DNA from: Pholiota molesta
Taxonomy: Eukaryota > Basidiomycota > Agaricomycetes > Agaricales > Strophariaceae
Direction of reading: 5' to 3'
Assembly: GCA_014925825.1 (NCBI GenBank)
Contig: JACGCK010000027.1
Span: 124,001-188,000, forward strand
Length of the DNA stretch: 64,000 nucleotides
The position numbers and the translations under genes were made by a program. Of this stretch, positions 46,681 to 58,553 are shown one piece after another. Every line of letters begins with the position of its first letter. Position 1 is the stretch's first letter. A model generated the notes under the pieces. It was given only the letters and a program-made list of their open reading frames with translations, did no database searches and was not told where the DNA came from.

Positions 46681-47575
46681 CATGCCCCGGAGGTCCCTGT
46701 AAGTAGATAAACTACGTTCTTCTCTTCGCTGATCCTAACGCGATTATTCTTCGTAAGTAACCGATTCTAAAGAGAAAATGCAAGGAAATCAAGTAGCGGC
46801 GCCTTCAACGCACGACCTCGCCTCGGGTACGAACGAAAATTCTCGAGTTGCTACAAGGCCCACTCAGTCAACGGCTACATTACACACGATCGGTAAAGCA
46901 AAAACAGACCTCCATTAGCCAGTACAGCCGCCTTTGCATCTGTAATGAGCTGCCATCCTGATGCCGGTAGGCTGAATAATATCCACGAAAATGCTGTCGC
47001 CAAAGTCGGAAAGAGCTGGAGAAAGCTGCGGGTATGTGTTTCGCCAATATATTCACTCGAGTTGCTCTAATTCTGTTCTCAACTTAAAAGTCTACGTATG
47101 TCATGATAGACGAATTCAAAACTGGCATCAAAACCAACGTGTAGCCTCGACCACAGCCTACAGGCAGCCAGAAAATCACAGCATATTTTCGACGATCGAG
47201 AATCTCCATGCTGATCATCATACAGGGCGTCGGCGTCAGTATCAGGTCTTATTTGAGATTTCCACTATCTTAGAAGGCCTATGGTGCCGGGCTCAACCAG
47301 TGGCCATGCAGCTCGGGTTCCAGAAATCGGTTCGTCAAAGCCGTCACTTGCCCATTCCTTCGCTCATGTTTTTTTTCAACAGCATGAGAAGTAAAAAGAA
47401 GACATGAAGGCTTCATCGCATATCCGACAACGTAGATTCTTTGATCAACCTCTTTTATTGTATATGCACCATGTTGTTTAATTTACATCTACATATCATG
47501 CTATACTTTTTGTAACGACAATGGCGCTAGCGACTCAGCGAGAAATCATGATTGTTATCGACTGGGGAATAGAGG
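46660..47575 (+). pseudogene. Plus-strand gene relic converging on NLR3
   Basis: Second copy of the relic at 9,760-10,650. It keeps a GTAAGT donor at about 46,700 and the peptide EKMQGNQVAAPSTHDL, then becomes interrupted by stops at other places than copy 1. Its tail-to-tail position with the receptor is the same as at NLR1. Confidence 0.4.
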
Positions 47576-50500
47576 CTACTGCGAAAGAGCCTCCGCCTCT
47601 TGACGCAATGAAGTCACTTCATCGCGGTCACTTATAGTACCCTGCTTTTCGAAACGAGTCTGAAGGGCATCAGCGAGGCCCGTAAGTGCCCAGGTGCGAT
47701 ATTCATGAGGTGCTGGGTGAAGAACAAGCACCTCTCGCCACAATGAAATCGCTTCGTCAAGATCATTCATAATACTTGAGTGACCAAAACGAGCTTGGAG
47801 GGCTTCCGCAAGGTCGGCGAGTAACGCAGGGTGATCCGGATGAGGTGCTGGATGAAGAGCAAGGCCTTCTCGATGTAACAAAATTGCTTCATCAATATCG
47901 CTTGATGCACTCTGCTTTTCAAAACGAGTCTGAAGGGCATCAGCGAGCCCATTGAGCGCCCAGGAGCGATATTGATGGGGTGCTGGGAGAAGAGCAAGCA
48001 CCTGTCGCCACAATAAAATTGCTTCGTCAAGGTCACTCATAATACTTGAGTGACCAAAACGAGCTTGAAGAGCTTCCGCAAGGTCGGCAAGTAACACAGG
48101 GTGATCGGGATGAGGTACTGCATGAAGAGCAAGGCGTTCTCGATGTAAAGAAATCACTTCATCAATATCGCTTGATGCATTCTGCTTTTCAAAACGAGTC
48201 TGAAGAGCCTCAACGAGCCCATCAAGTACCCAGGAGCGAGATTCATGAGGTGCTGCGTAAAGAACAAGCACCTCTTGCCGCAATGAAATTGCTTCGTCAA
48301 GATCATTTATAACACTTGAGTGACGAAAACGAGTTTGAAGGGCTTCCGCAAGGTTGGCAAGTAACACTGGGTGATCAGGATGAGGTGCAGGATGAAGGGC
48401 AAGGCGTTCTCGATGTAAAGAAATTGCTTCATCGATATCACTTGATGCATTCTGCCTTTCAAAGCGAGTCTGAAGGGCATTGCAAATATTGCTGAGTGAT
48501 GTCGAGCGATTCGGATGAGGTGCTGGCCGAAGAAGAAGCACCTCTCGATATAATAAAATGGCTTCATCGAGGTCACTAGATGCACCCCGCTGTTCAAAAC
48601 GAGTGAGAAGGGCATCTCCAAGGTTGCAGAGTAATCTGGAGTGATCTGGATGGGATGCTGGCTGAAGAAGAAGCGCCTCTCGATGGAATAAAACTGCTTT
48701 GTCAAGGTCACTTGGTGCACCCCGCTGTTCAAAACGAGTGTGAAGGGCTAAGGCAAGGTTGCTGAGTAAGGTGGGATGATTTGGATGAGGTGCCGGCCAA
48801 AGAAGAAGCACCTCTTGATATAATGAAATGGCTTCATCAAGGTCGCTTGAATCTGACGCACCCCGCTGTTGAAAACGAGTAATCAGGGCACCGGCAAGGT
48901 TGCTAAGTGACATGGGGTGAACCGGATGAGGTGCTGGCTGAAGAAGGAGTGCTTCTCGATGGATTGAAATCACTTCGTCAAGGTCGCTGGATGCCCCCCG
49001 CTGTGCAAAACGAGTGTGAAGGGCGATGGCAAGATTGTTGAGCGACATTGATTGCTCTGGATGAGGTGCTGGCCGAAGAAAAAGCGCCTCTCGATGGGAT
49101 AAAATTGCTTCGTCAAGATCGCTTGGTGCACCCCGCTGTTCAAAACGCATGTGAAGGGCATTGCCAAGGTTGTTGAGTGACATCGAGTAATCCGGATGAG
49201 GTGCTGGCCGAAGAAGAAGCGCCTCACGAAAGAATGAAATCGCTTCGTCAAGGTCGCATGATGCACCCTGCTGTTGGAAACGAGTGTAGAGGGCAGCAGC
49301 AAGGTTATTGACTGAGGATGAGCGGTCCGGATGAGGTGCTGGCCGCAGAAGAAGTGCCTCTTGGTTGATTGAAATCGCTTCATCAAGATCGCTTGGTGCA
49401 CCCCGCTGTTCAAAACGAACGAATAGGGCAGATGCCAGTGATGTCAATATGACACCCAGGTGGTCCGTTCCACTTGTGTTTGTTTGACCTTCAGTATCTC
49501 TTGCGATATCAGCATTTAATCCTTCGCCCGCTGACTTTCGTGACGCCAGCCTGAGTTGCAGTGCATGACGACATATACTGATTTCCTCATCCAGGCTCTT
49601 GTTATGTCTGCTGTATTTGTACAACTTGTTGTAGGCTCCTCCCAATACTATCCATATCCAAAGATTCATCGGTCGCAGTCGCACAGCAATCTCGAGGCAG
49701 TAGAGCTGATATGATAGGGTAGTGACATCGATATTCCCTATAATTATGGCTAACTTGAAAAGTAGCTTATATTTTGGGTCATTATCCAGCGACTCATGCT
49801 CGTCCCGCAACCTGGCTGCAATGCAAGGAAGAAACAGGGTGGCCCAGCGCAGCATATCTTCGTCGGGGATGGCTGTTAGTGTGCCGGTGATAGATGGAGC
49901 CAAAAGCAAACGCGAGGTTCCGTTTGAAAGGTGCAGAGGCCAGAATTTGATGGTATATAGTTCGACACCACGAAGCTCGGAGTAAACGCAGGTCTTCCCT
50001 CGGTACGATGGGAGGAACTCGGAAAAAATAATCTTGAGGCACCGATCGGCGAGCATTGAATGAGCCTTTGCAGGGCTAATAGCAATAGACTGCACATTAT
50101 GCTCTGTCGTGGATTCCATGAATTGGAGGAAAGAGATGTGGAATTGTTGGTTTGCTGGTGGGACGATACCATTGTTGATTTGGCCCCGTGTTTGAAAAGC
50201 TGTCAGCCGACGATGGGTCTCCTCTGCCACTCGGTCAGACATGCCTAAGAGACGTGCAAAATCCCCAAGAGGAAGGGGTTCCTGAAGCACCATCATCGCT
50301 CCGAGGAAGATTTGAAGCTTCTCTTGCATATCCGGTTTAGGGAAAAGAGTTGTGATAGCATCACGATAGAGACGCTCGAGCTGCTCTCCACTCCGCGTCC
50401 CCACCTTCTCTTCAGACAAGAGGATTTGGTCGAGTATCTGGTGCGGATATCGGTCGTCAAATTCATGCGATAGCAATGAGCGAACCGTCGCTGCCCAGAT

Positions 50501-52670
50501 AAGAAGACCTTGTGCGTGGGTCGCCAACTGCCTGATGGTAAACTGGTCGGGTTTTCGCGCTCTCCAATCAACGTTTTCGAAATGATGAGTGAAGTAATGC
50601 TCGATGATCTCATCAGAAACTGGAGGAAGGGGATATTGTTGAACTGGGATTTTAGTGAGGATCCGTTCGATGGAATGACTTGGGCGGCTAGTCAGGATAA
50701 ATTTCAAAGATGACGATGAGAGGATTGGTGCGAGCGCCGCGAGTTCCGTAAGAAATGCCTCGTGATTTGACCATTCTTCTACACCATCAATGACGACGAC
50801 AAGCTGGTAGGGATACTCTAATTGATGAATTGGGGCGATAATATATGCCGTAAAATAATCTTGAAGAGGGCGATGAGGGCCATTGAGTTTCCTTGCCGCC
50901 TTGGCAATATCGGCGATGGCTCGTGGGTGCATCTCTCCGAGTTGTCTGGAGATCATTTGAATGATGGTTTCGGGGTGTTCCTTAGGTAAGTTGGAGAGAA
51001 AGACACCCCCTGCAAGGCGGTCATCGTCCTCAAGAAGGTGGACCAGCTGCTGGCCTATTGTTGATTTCCCTAACCCAGCGGCGCCGTGGATCCAGAGGAT
51101 CGGGTCATTGGGCGTATCCATCCAGCCAGATATATATCGCAAAACGTCGTCGCGGCTTCCGCCAAGGTATTCATTGCGCCTGTACTTTGGATGGTTTGGA
51201 AGGCTGTTTAGCGTCGCATCGTCTGATTTATTTCTTTGCTCAATTTTTGTTCTGTGATCAAGGGTTCTAAGACATACCGAGTTTCATACTGATATCCTTG
51301 ACGTCCAGCTGCATATGGATCTGGCTCTCGATCTATTCGCTGTTTAGCACAGGGCGTCGGCATCACAATGATTTGACAAACCTGAAATAGTTTGATGGCG
51401 CTATCCAGGTTCGTTCGAATCCCTTGGAGAGTACCCTTCTGCACATTGTTTTGAAGATAACGCCAAAATGGATTGAGTCCACTCAATTCGTCGCAATCCT
51501 TGGCTATGCCTTCAAGTGTCCTATTCAATCAACCAGTCACTACATTGCAGTCTGAAAAACGGCTAATAATACTCACTTTGTAAACTTGTTCAGCGCTCGT
51601 TTGAGCTCCTTCGAGGGTTCCGTGGTACGATCAGAGCAAATCACAGCACAAGATATGACGAACTCTCCCGCTGTGGCTGCAATTTGTCTCATGTCATCGT
51701 AATTTGAGCGCGTTTGCTGATAATCGTTCCGTAAATTGTCGAAAGCGGACGATATGTCAAAAACGTACTGTGACGGCGTTCAACAAATTGACGACCCCTC
51801 CGATGACTGTTTGCATCCATGGTACTGGTATCATAGCGCTGGCAACCTTTACGACACCGAGGATGGTAATACCTGCGCCAATGGTTGTATTTAGCACATT
51901 GGATAGTCGGTTCAATGCTCCAAAGTCGCTATCATGGGCGAATATTGGGTGTGAGGACTGGGCAGTGTAAGATCGAGTGCGACATCGTCAGAAGCTGACA
52001 GCTAACCTTGACTTGGGTAATCTCATCCTCGACCATGCGCTTCAACGCGTCCACGGATAGCACACCTTGTTCCAAATTAACCTTTTCGACTGTCCTAAAT
52101 GTCGACAGATCGAAATGATAAGAACAAGTATCGGTGGGATATAGGTGCTGCATTCTTACTTGATAAATTCTGTTATTGATTCTGTTGCTTCTGCGCGATG
52201 ATTGTGGGCCTCAATAGCAGATGCAAGTTGGACGCCGAACCGGGCGCAAGTCTCGAGGACACCGTTGAGCTGGGGGATAATATCGTTAGAGATATTTATA
52301 TGCATCAAAGAATGGATGGGATTACTTGATCGTCCTCATCCTTATCATGAATTCCAACAATAAGATGAATGAGCCTCTTGAGCTCGGGATTGTCTGCGAG
52401 GATATAGGTGATCCAGAGAACGGCAATATCTTTCTCAAACACTTTCGTCTTTACGAAAGCCTTCTGGGGAGCGACACGCGGCGGGGGTATAGCTGGTGCA
52501 TTCGGCGCTGTTGGCGCTACGTTGTCACTGGACGATTGTGGTGGTATGGGGCTCGGAGGAGGCTGGGTTGCCGCTATGTTGCTTGTCGACGCCCGTGAAT
52601 GGGGAGTAATATTTCGAAGAAAGCTTTTAATTTTATCCCGTTTCCGTGTCGGCTTTGGTTGAGACGCCAT
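47576..52670 (-). CDS. NLR3: MLKL-like/NACHT/TPR receptor, apparently intact
   Basis: The most diverged of the three long copies. Exon 1 starts at ATG 52,670 (MASQPKPTRKRDKIKSFLR), with a Pro/Ser-rich linker, and ends at EDDQ near 52,327. Small exons to about 51,240 encode the helical domain (TILGVVKVASAMIPVPW, QTRSNYDDMRQIAATAG) and the IHMQLDVKDISMKL brace. This pattern is close to MLKL-type N-terminal domains of mushroom proteins as I know them. The last exon has Walker A GAAGLGKSTI (about 51,080), VVVIDGVEEW and TSRPSHS, then fourteen 45-residue TPRs. All exons traced are open and phases fit. It is probably a cytoplasmic sensor whose TPRs bind the elicitor and whose N-terminus acts on membranes. 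The activity is inferred only. Confidence 0.82.
47600..49440 (-). repeat. NLR3 TPR array with dimeric higher-order repeat
   Basis: Fourteen 135-bp units. Units 1-7 are of one kind (RFEQRGASSDLDEAI). Units 8-14, at about 47,620-48,480, alternate between two kinds: A with RFEKQNASSDIDEAI and B with RFGHSSIMSDLDEAI. This gives a 270-bp period. One unit has two extra residues (RGASDSSDLDE). Confidence 0.85.
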
Positions 52671-54676
52671 TGCTTTACGATCTGCAGGTCGATATGGGAG
52701 AATAGAGGAGGGTTTGTGGACGGAACGGCGGTGTATACGACTGCATGGCGCATGGAAAACGCCGAGCAATGCTGAGGCCGACGTATGATGGGAATCAGAT
52801 GGGAACCTGAGATAGGAATATATGATCATGAGGTCTGTTTCGATTTCGCAGCGAAATAAACGGCGAACGCATGCACGCAAGTTCAAATCCAGCTACTTGA
52901 GTGGCAGAGTAGAGAAGAGGTACGCATTCTGTGGATCATCCAAGGCAAGGGAATAATGAAGGTTCATGAAGACATGACTCGAATATTTGTTGGAGGCCTT
53001 TGAAGTTTGGATTGGAGACTCAGAGGATGGAGGCGCGTTGTAACTTGTTCGTTGCGCCATCGCGCCGTCGCGTGGCTGGCATGCACGTGATGGTGCAGTT
53101 CACGTGTTGCAGCCAGACGCGTTTCGCCAATCGCTAGCGCTAAGCGAGTCCAGCCAATCGCCTACTCCAGCTCACTGAGCTCAGTACTACACTTGCGACT
53201 ACTTGCGATGTCCAGAGCTCGGGCCTGCTCGGGCTGACTCTGAGAATCGTCTCCTGCAGTGCTGATATACCCGAGAAGCGCGAGCGAAGATGCCTTGCAT
53301 CCAACTTGGCGTCATCGCCGCCGGACGGCTCCGTGCAACACGCTGACGAGCCGTCAGCCTATGGTTGCAACACCATCCATTTCCACACTGGCACAGCGGC
53401 GGCAACGATAACAAACGCAACCCCAGCAGTATCTGCCAGCAATTTCTACACGGAGTCTGTCCATGCGCCGTCGAGGTATTACCTTCGTCACCTACGGTGC
53501 CTCAGTGTGAATGTGCCCTTTGCCTCTCTTGGGAGCAATAATTTTTGGCCTGGCAGGTGGAGCCGTCGCTCGAACTCGCAATCAATGCCAACACATTCAT
53601 ATACTGCAGTGCATTTATGTTCAGGTATGTGGTGATCATTTGTGCATTTTCTATCTGATTCTGGACTTAGGCCTATTTCTTCTAGGTAAATCCTATGCTC
53701 ACGAGTCTAGACTGGACGGCGGCCATGTCATGGATGATGTGCGAGGCGTTCGTTCTGCGATGGCATGATCACATATTTCTGTCTACACACGCAGGTATGA
53801 CTTCATCACGCAGTCGCAAACAAAATTGATACCAACTAAAAGCAGAAAACGCTGGGTATGCACCTTTATAAGTAATACTTATCTCCTTGTTGGTGGTCCA
53901 GAATCTACTGCCCTACTTGAGGAATCATAAACTTGTATTTAATTCGTTATCCTCAGTGGCAGCTCTGGATTATAGCATATAAGGCGAGATTCCAACCATT
54001 TCACCAACTTCGCGCGTTTACATCCTCCCATTAGAACATATCCTTGACGATGGGCATAAATTCATAAATATCAATCCTTGTCAACTCACTGACATATCTC
54101 TCCATGATTGAGAGGACTATGCGAAAAACGGGTGGAAAGCTGTGTTCGTGACCCCAGCGTCAAGCTAAAAAAGATCGCATCAACGAGATATAAATATGAA
54201 GCTCTGTGAGACTCTATCTTTCCATCACACGTCGTTTCCTAAAAGCAACAATAAATCACATCAGCATAGCATATGTACAGGCTAAGTAGCATCGGACGAC
54301 AGATCGCGCAACGCGCAACGGGGTGATAGGTCTATTCAATGCGCTTCTAGCGGGTGTTTAGATCTTTTATATACGTCGCGGAAGCTGTCGATCAATCTTA
54401 GTGCTGGTCTCTCTTTTTCTCGCCTTCCTCGCCAACTAAGGGACAATTTTCTCTCTTGGTCTTTTCGTCTCTTTGGTGAGTGAAGCACGGACGGACCCAA
54501 GTGGCAGACTGATCCTGATACATACAAAGTCTTCCTTGTAGCTCTCATTCTTTCTTTGACATCCAACCCTCGTGTTACTAGGAGCAGGCATCCCTCCGTC
54601 CTTTCGTTTATGACTCTATATACTACCTCTTAATCTTGAGAAATTACGCAGTCCAACGGCTCCACCACTTCCAATC
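52671..54676. other. NLR3 5' flank and intergenic region
   Basis: Just upstream of NLR3 the sequence no longer matches the flanks of NLR1/NLR2. At 53,290-53,770 there are plus-strand open pieces (a Thr/Asn/Ala-rich one and a hydrophobic LLGAIIFGLAGGAVA one) in different frames; they may be a relic. I call no gene. The cluster of repeats ends about here. Confidence 0.4.
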
Positions 54677-56375
54677 ATGTTCATTTACGATGGAGCAAGA
54701 AAAGCGGGCATCTCGGTACGTACAACAACAACGATCCTTACGTCCAACCCTTCTTACTGTCCGAATTTACTACAGCTAATCGCGCTTACGGCTCTCAGCT
54801 CTCTTCTATCCATCGCATATCTCTTTGTCGTGGGTCCTACGTCGTTCTCATTCCCCGCTGCATCTCATAAACTGCAACAAAGGTACACCGCCCAACGGCT
54901 AAAACCTTCAAAAGTACCCATCTATTTGGATATTTTACTTGTCTTCTCGTCGCCAATGTCATCCAGAGTGTTGGCACGATGATCGACTTCGAATGGATTG
55001 CAGAGGGCGGCGTCGTTGAGGGGTTCGCATGCAGTCTTCAAGGTAAGCAAATGTATCTCAACATTAACTGGCATCAACTTCATATGAACGTCGACCATTT
55101 TAGGCGCCCTTAAGCAGGCAGGGAATTTGAGCGCGTCATTCTGGTACGCCGTCCACGTCCGTCCGACAAACTGATTATCTGAGAGGACGATCCAGGTCGC
55201 TCGTCATTTGTGTCCACATCTTTCTCCTTCTGTTCTTCAAAATCCGGTCGAATCGAGCCACTTTTATCGCACTCATAGTCCTGACTTGGACGGTCGTCCT
55301 TCTTATCCCCTTGATTGGACGTTTCGTGCTCCAGAAACCCGAACTGGGACCATATTATGGGATTGCGGGCGAATGGTACGTTCCTTGTTCCAAAATTCTG
55401 AGTCGAATCTCTTGTGATGGCGTTCGATCCGCTGATTGGGACTTAGGTGCTGGATAACGTCGAACTACCAAGACGAGAGGATATTCCTTGAATGCGTTTT
55501 CGTGAGTAGAGACAAAATCACATTCTGTATGAGTGCAATATAACTCATCTTGCGATATCATCATCTGCATATTCAGGCGCTTTTTACGATAGTGATTTGC
55601 TCTATATTATATATCGCCATCTTCCTTCGGGTTCGCGGAAATCTGGTTGAAGACAAGAACATAAAGTGGAAACTGCGGCTTATTGGAAGGGGTGGTGCAC
55701 AAGACTTTGCAAGAGGTGACAAGTATGCGGGTAGCATGGATAGGGCGATGACAAAGATCGCGAAAAATATGATCTGGTGAGTTTTGCTATCTCGAGACTG
55801 CTAAATTCTAACGCATGCTTTCTCTCAATGATAGGTACCCAGTACGTCCTTTGCATTGATTCACAGTCGAGTCTTAGTTTTTTGTCTCCTTTGTTGACAT
55901 GATATATACAGGTTTCGTATACAGCAATCATGCTGCCTATGACAATAATTCGCATCGTTGAGCTCAAGTATAATTCGGTCCCCTTCGCCTTGACCGCAGT
56001 GTCCGGAATAATTTTCAATTCCATGGGTATGCATGCCTCTAACATTTCTTCCACTTCGTATATGTACTGAACGATTACGCACCCCCGCAAGGTCTCGTCA
56101 ACGTCATTCTATTGCTCTACATTTCACGCGCGTTCCAACAACTCGATACTCTCCCTCAAGTATCTCCTAGTCGCGAGTACTACAAACGCTCCATGGAAAA
56201 GACAAGGGAAGGTTCCTTCTACGACCAAAAGGGAAGCCACGAGCAGTATGAGGACCTAGTACACGATTCGCTGCCTCGGCTCGTCAAAGTGACTCTTCCG
56301 ACGAAGCCTGCGGGGACCTACGTTGCGCCAGACTCATGGAAGACAGGATCTTTTGGAGGTAAAATATACGGATGA
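54677..56375 (+). CDS. Seven-helix GPCR, cAMP-receptor-like
   Basis: Ten exons (54,677-54,715; 54,776-54,829; 54,883-55,042; 55,104-55,143; 55,196-55,375; 55,447-55,501; 55,577-55,776; 55,835-55,841; 55,912-56,026; 56,092-56,375) join in frame to 377 residues. Exon 8 is only 7 nt. Seven hydrophobic segments are visible, from LIALTALSSLLSIAYLFV to GLVNVILLLYI. A Cys before helix 3 (GFACSLQG) and the loop-2 motif GIAGEWCWI are typical of the Dictyostelium cAMP-receptor-like/Git3-like class. The short N-terminus, long third intracellular loop and ~80-residue cytoplasmic tail fit a G-protein-coupled receptor of the plasma membrane. The ligand is unknown; related fungal receptors sense nutrients. 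No defect is seen. Confidence 0.85.
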
Positions 56376-56975
56376 TTTGGAATGATGGTGTAATATACCC
56401 CTACGGACACAGCGATACTTGGACATTCGAACTTTCATTACGATGGGACTATAATTGATGACCTACTACTTATCTACCCTAAATCAAATCCTTGCCCAAA
56501 TTGAGGAACTTATGCTGAGCTGGAATTGAGGGAAACATACGCGCGAAGATTTGTGTATACTGTTTTCCGTAGCTGTGGCCTGGTACCTGAAGCTTGAAGA
56601 CTGAAGGGATAAAAGCTCCGAACATAGGTACTTGAATTTGGGAAAGGGATATGCCAAATTTAGAAATTAATGTTCCATGGCATTGTTCTAAAAATATAAC
56701 TGCCACTGGAATTGAAAGGCTGCCATCCACATCAGAATCTGCCCTATTTGCGGTGGCTTTGGGGTTGTTTGGGGATGATTTGGGTCCTCGAAACGGTGAA
56801 GAACGGTCGCTGAACGTTCGCACCCCATCGTTACCATTCCCAAGGTACAAAACTCGTCAAGAACTCATTGAAACTCGCCAAAATGCCACAGAGACTCCTC
56901 TCTCGCTCAACAAGTAGGAAGCCGACGTCTCAGGAGGGAGCATTAGTTATGGATCCATTTTAGTAGGCCTTCTCA
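56376..56975. other. Intergenic, one doubtful ORF
   Basis: A 123-residue minus-strand ORF (56,850-56,479) overlaps an 88-residue plus-strand ORF. The minus one is mildly hydrophobic and has no recognisable motif. I do not call either as a gene. Confidence 0.3.
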
Positions 56976-57869
56976 ATGCGCTCGGTCATATCAACGATCT
57001 CATCGTTGGCCTCTAGCTCCTACGCCAGCCGTTTCGTCATTTGGGACAGCGAGAATGACGATAACAATCCAGAGGGCCCAGACGACCCTCGCATGCGTGC
57101 CATCGTCGTCGAAGAGCCAAGGAGCGAAAGACATATTGAATTTAACGTCCAAGCCGACGCTATCTCTGCCGTATCGCCGTATATCAAGACGATGTTCGAC
57201 ATATATCCTACGAAAAGGAGGCTCGGGATTTCTGCCACAGCAGACCACATGCAGATTCTCCTGAAGTTCATAAAAACCCACACCTTTGATCCCATTGACA
57301 TCTCCCATCGACATCGAAACAAACACGATATCGTCTTCAGACACATCGATTTCTACCTATTCTGTCAGAAAATGGGATATAAATCACTCGCGGACGTGGT
57401 GCGCATTGGAATCCAGGCTAGCTTGGAGCTCTTGGCTTGGTCTCCAGCACCCGGCGAAAAGGACAGTGTTCTGTTATACCCGAACGAAGGATCCAACGGA
57501 AAGCCATCGCACGCACCCCTCTTGAAATCTTTGATTTCAGCCTGCGAATTGTATTATCCAAAGATTAAACGAGGCGATCCCATCAAGAGAAGTCTTCTGA
57601 TATATAGCTATCACCTCTGGCCATCCTTCGAACTCCATGTTTCAAACCGGCGCCCCAGTTTCTACCACCAAGCCAGAGAATTTTCCGAGCTCTGGGCCGC
57701 CATGAATGAATACCATATAAAAACGCCGGATATATACAAAAGTGAAGCTCCAGAATACAGCATTAGAACCAATTTTGTCCTATGGATGTTAGGTGTGCCG
57801 ACCTTCGAAATGATTACTGTAGCTTCCCTGGCCTGTTGTTATTTTGTGTATAGGTCAAAATCTAAATAA
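56976..57869 (+). CDS. BTB/POZ-like protein with C-terminal membrane anchor
   Basis: An intron-less ORF of 297 residues. Residues about 45-140 have a BTB-like pattern: IEFNVQADAISAVSPYIKTM (the 'self-association' start), then MQILLKFIKTHTFDP and HIDFYLFCQKMGYKSLAD. Many mushroom genomes encode large families of such short BTB proteins with unknown function; BTB domains mediate dimerisation or link substrates to cullin-3. The middle has SLISACELYYPKIKRGD. The last 25 residues contain a hydrophobic helix (EMITVASLACCYFVYR) ending in a basic tail, as in tail-anchored proteins. The family call is by eye and moderate. A poly-T run follows the gene at about 57,897-57,908. Confidence 0.6.
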   Translation: MRSVISTISSLASSSYASRFVIWDSENDDNNPEGPDDPRMRAIVVEEPRSERHIEFNVQADAISAVSPYIKTMFDIYPTKRRLGISATADHMQILLKFIKTHTFDPIDISHRHRNKHDIVFRHIDFYLFCQKMGYKSLADVVRIGIQASLELLAWSPAPGEKDSVLLYPNEGSNGKPSHAPLLKSLISACELYYPKIKRGDPIKRSLLIYSYHLWPSFELHVSNRRPSFYHQAREFSELWAAMNEYHIKTPDIYKSEAPEYSIRTNFVLWMLGVPTFEMITVASLACCYFVYRSKSK

Positions 57870-58553
57870 ATAAAGCGTACAATGAACAAGTCTAGTTTTT
57901 TTTTTTTGTGAATACCAGCTTGTATTCATTTTTTGTCCAAGCAATAAATGGGAGGCTACGACACTGGTTTCATGATGTTGAGTTCAAGATAGCCAGCTTG
58001 GGTGTTGATATTTATGCCTTGGTCTCCGGTACCGGGATTTGGCGATTGCGGTTCATTACCGCCAGAAAGCGCCTTCAGAGTAACTGGTTGTTTCTCTGGC
58101 CATCGTTACTTCTAGCTGCCGAAAAATATGATTGAAAAACAAGACGATCCTACTATCCAACTGAATTCTCCCAGGTAATGTGTTAATATTTGGCGCACCT
58201 ATCATTTCTATCATTGGGAATTTCCGCAAGACAAAGTCGACGAACTTACTTATGAGCATCCAGAGTCCCGTGGGAGCCTGGAAGCCATTGATGTTGGCAG
58301 GCGGTGCTGTGTTTACTACTTAAGTATTACCTCTAGTATTAGTTTGTAGCGTATCACTTCATTCCCCATATACTTTCCTACAATACATATGCTACAATCA
58401 GGAACAAGTTCGGTTTTCGCACAAATGGCCATTGCACACACATCGCCGCAACGTCAACAGCTCGGCAGCTCTCCAAAACTGTCGCCTGTCTCAAATACAT
58501 CAGGCGTAGTCATCACATGAACGATATGAAGATATGAACAATATAAGAAGCAA
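57870..58553. other. Intergenic, no secure gene
   Basis: Short open pieces occur on both strands (for example plus MGGYDTGFMMLSS near 57,950 and MSIQSPVGAWKPLMLAGG near 58,254). They might be exons of a small membrane protein, but I cannot join them with confidence. A 3' flank of the carboxyltransferase gene lies at the right end. Confidence 0.3.
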
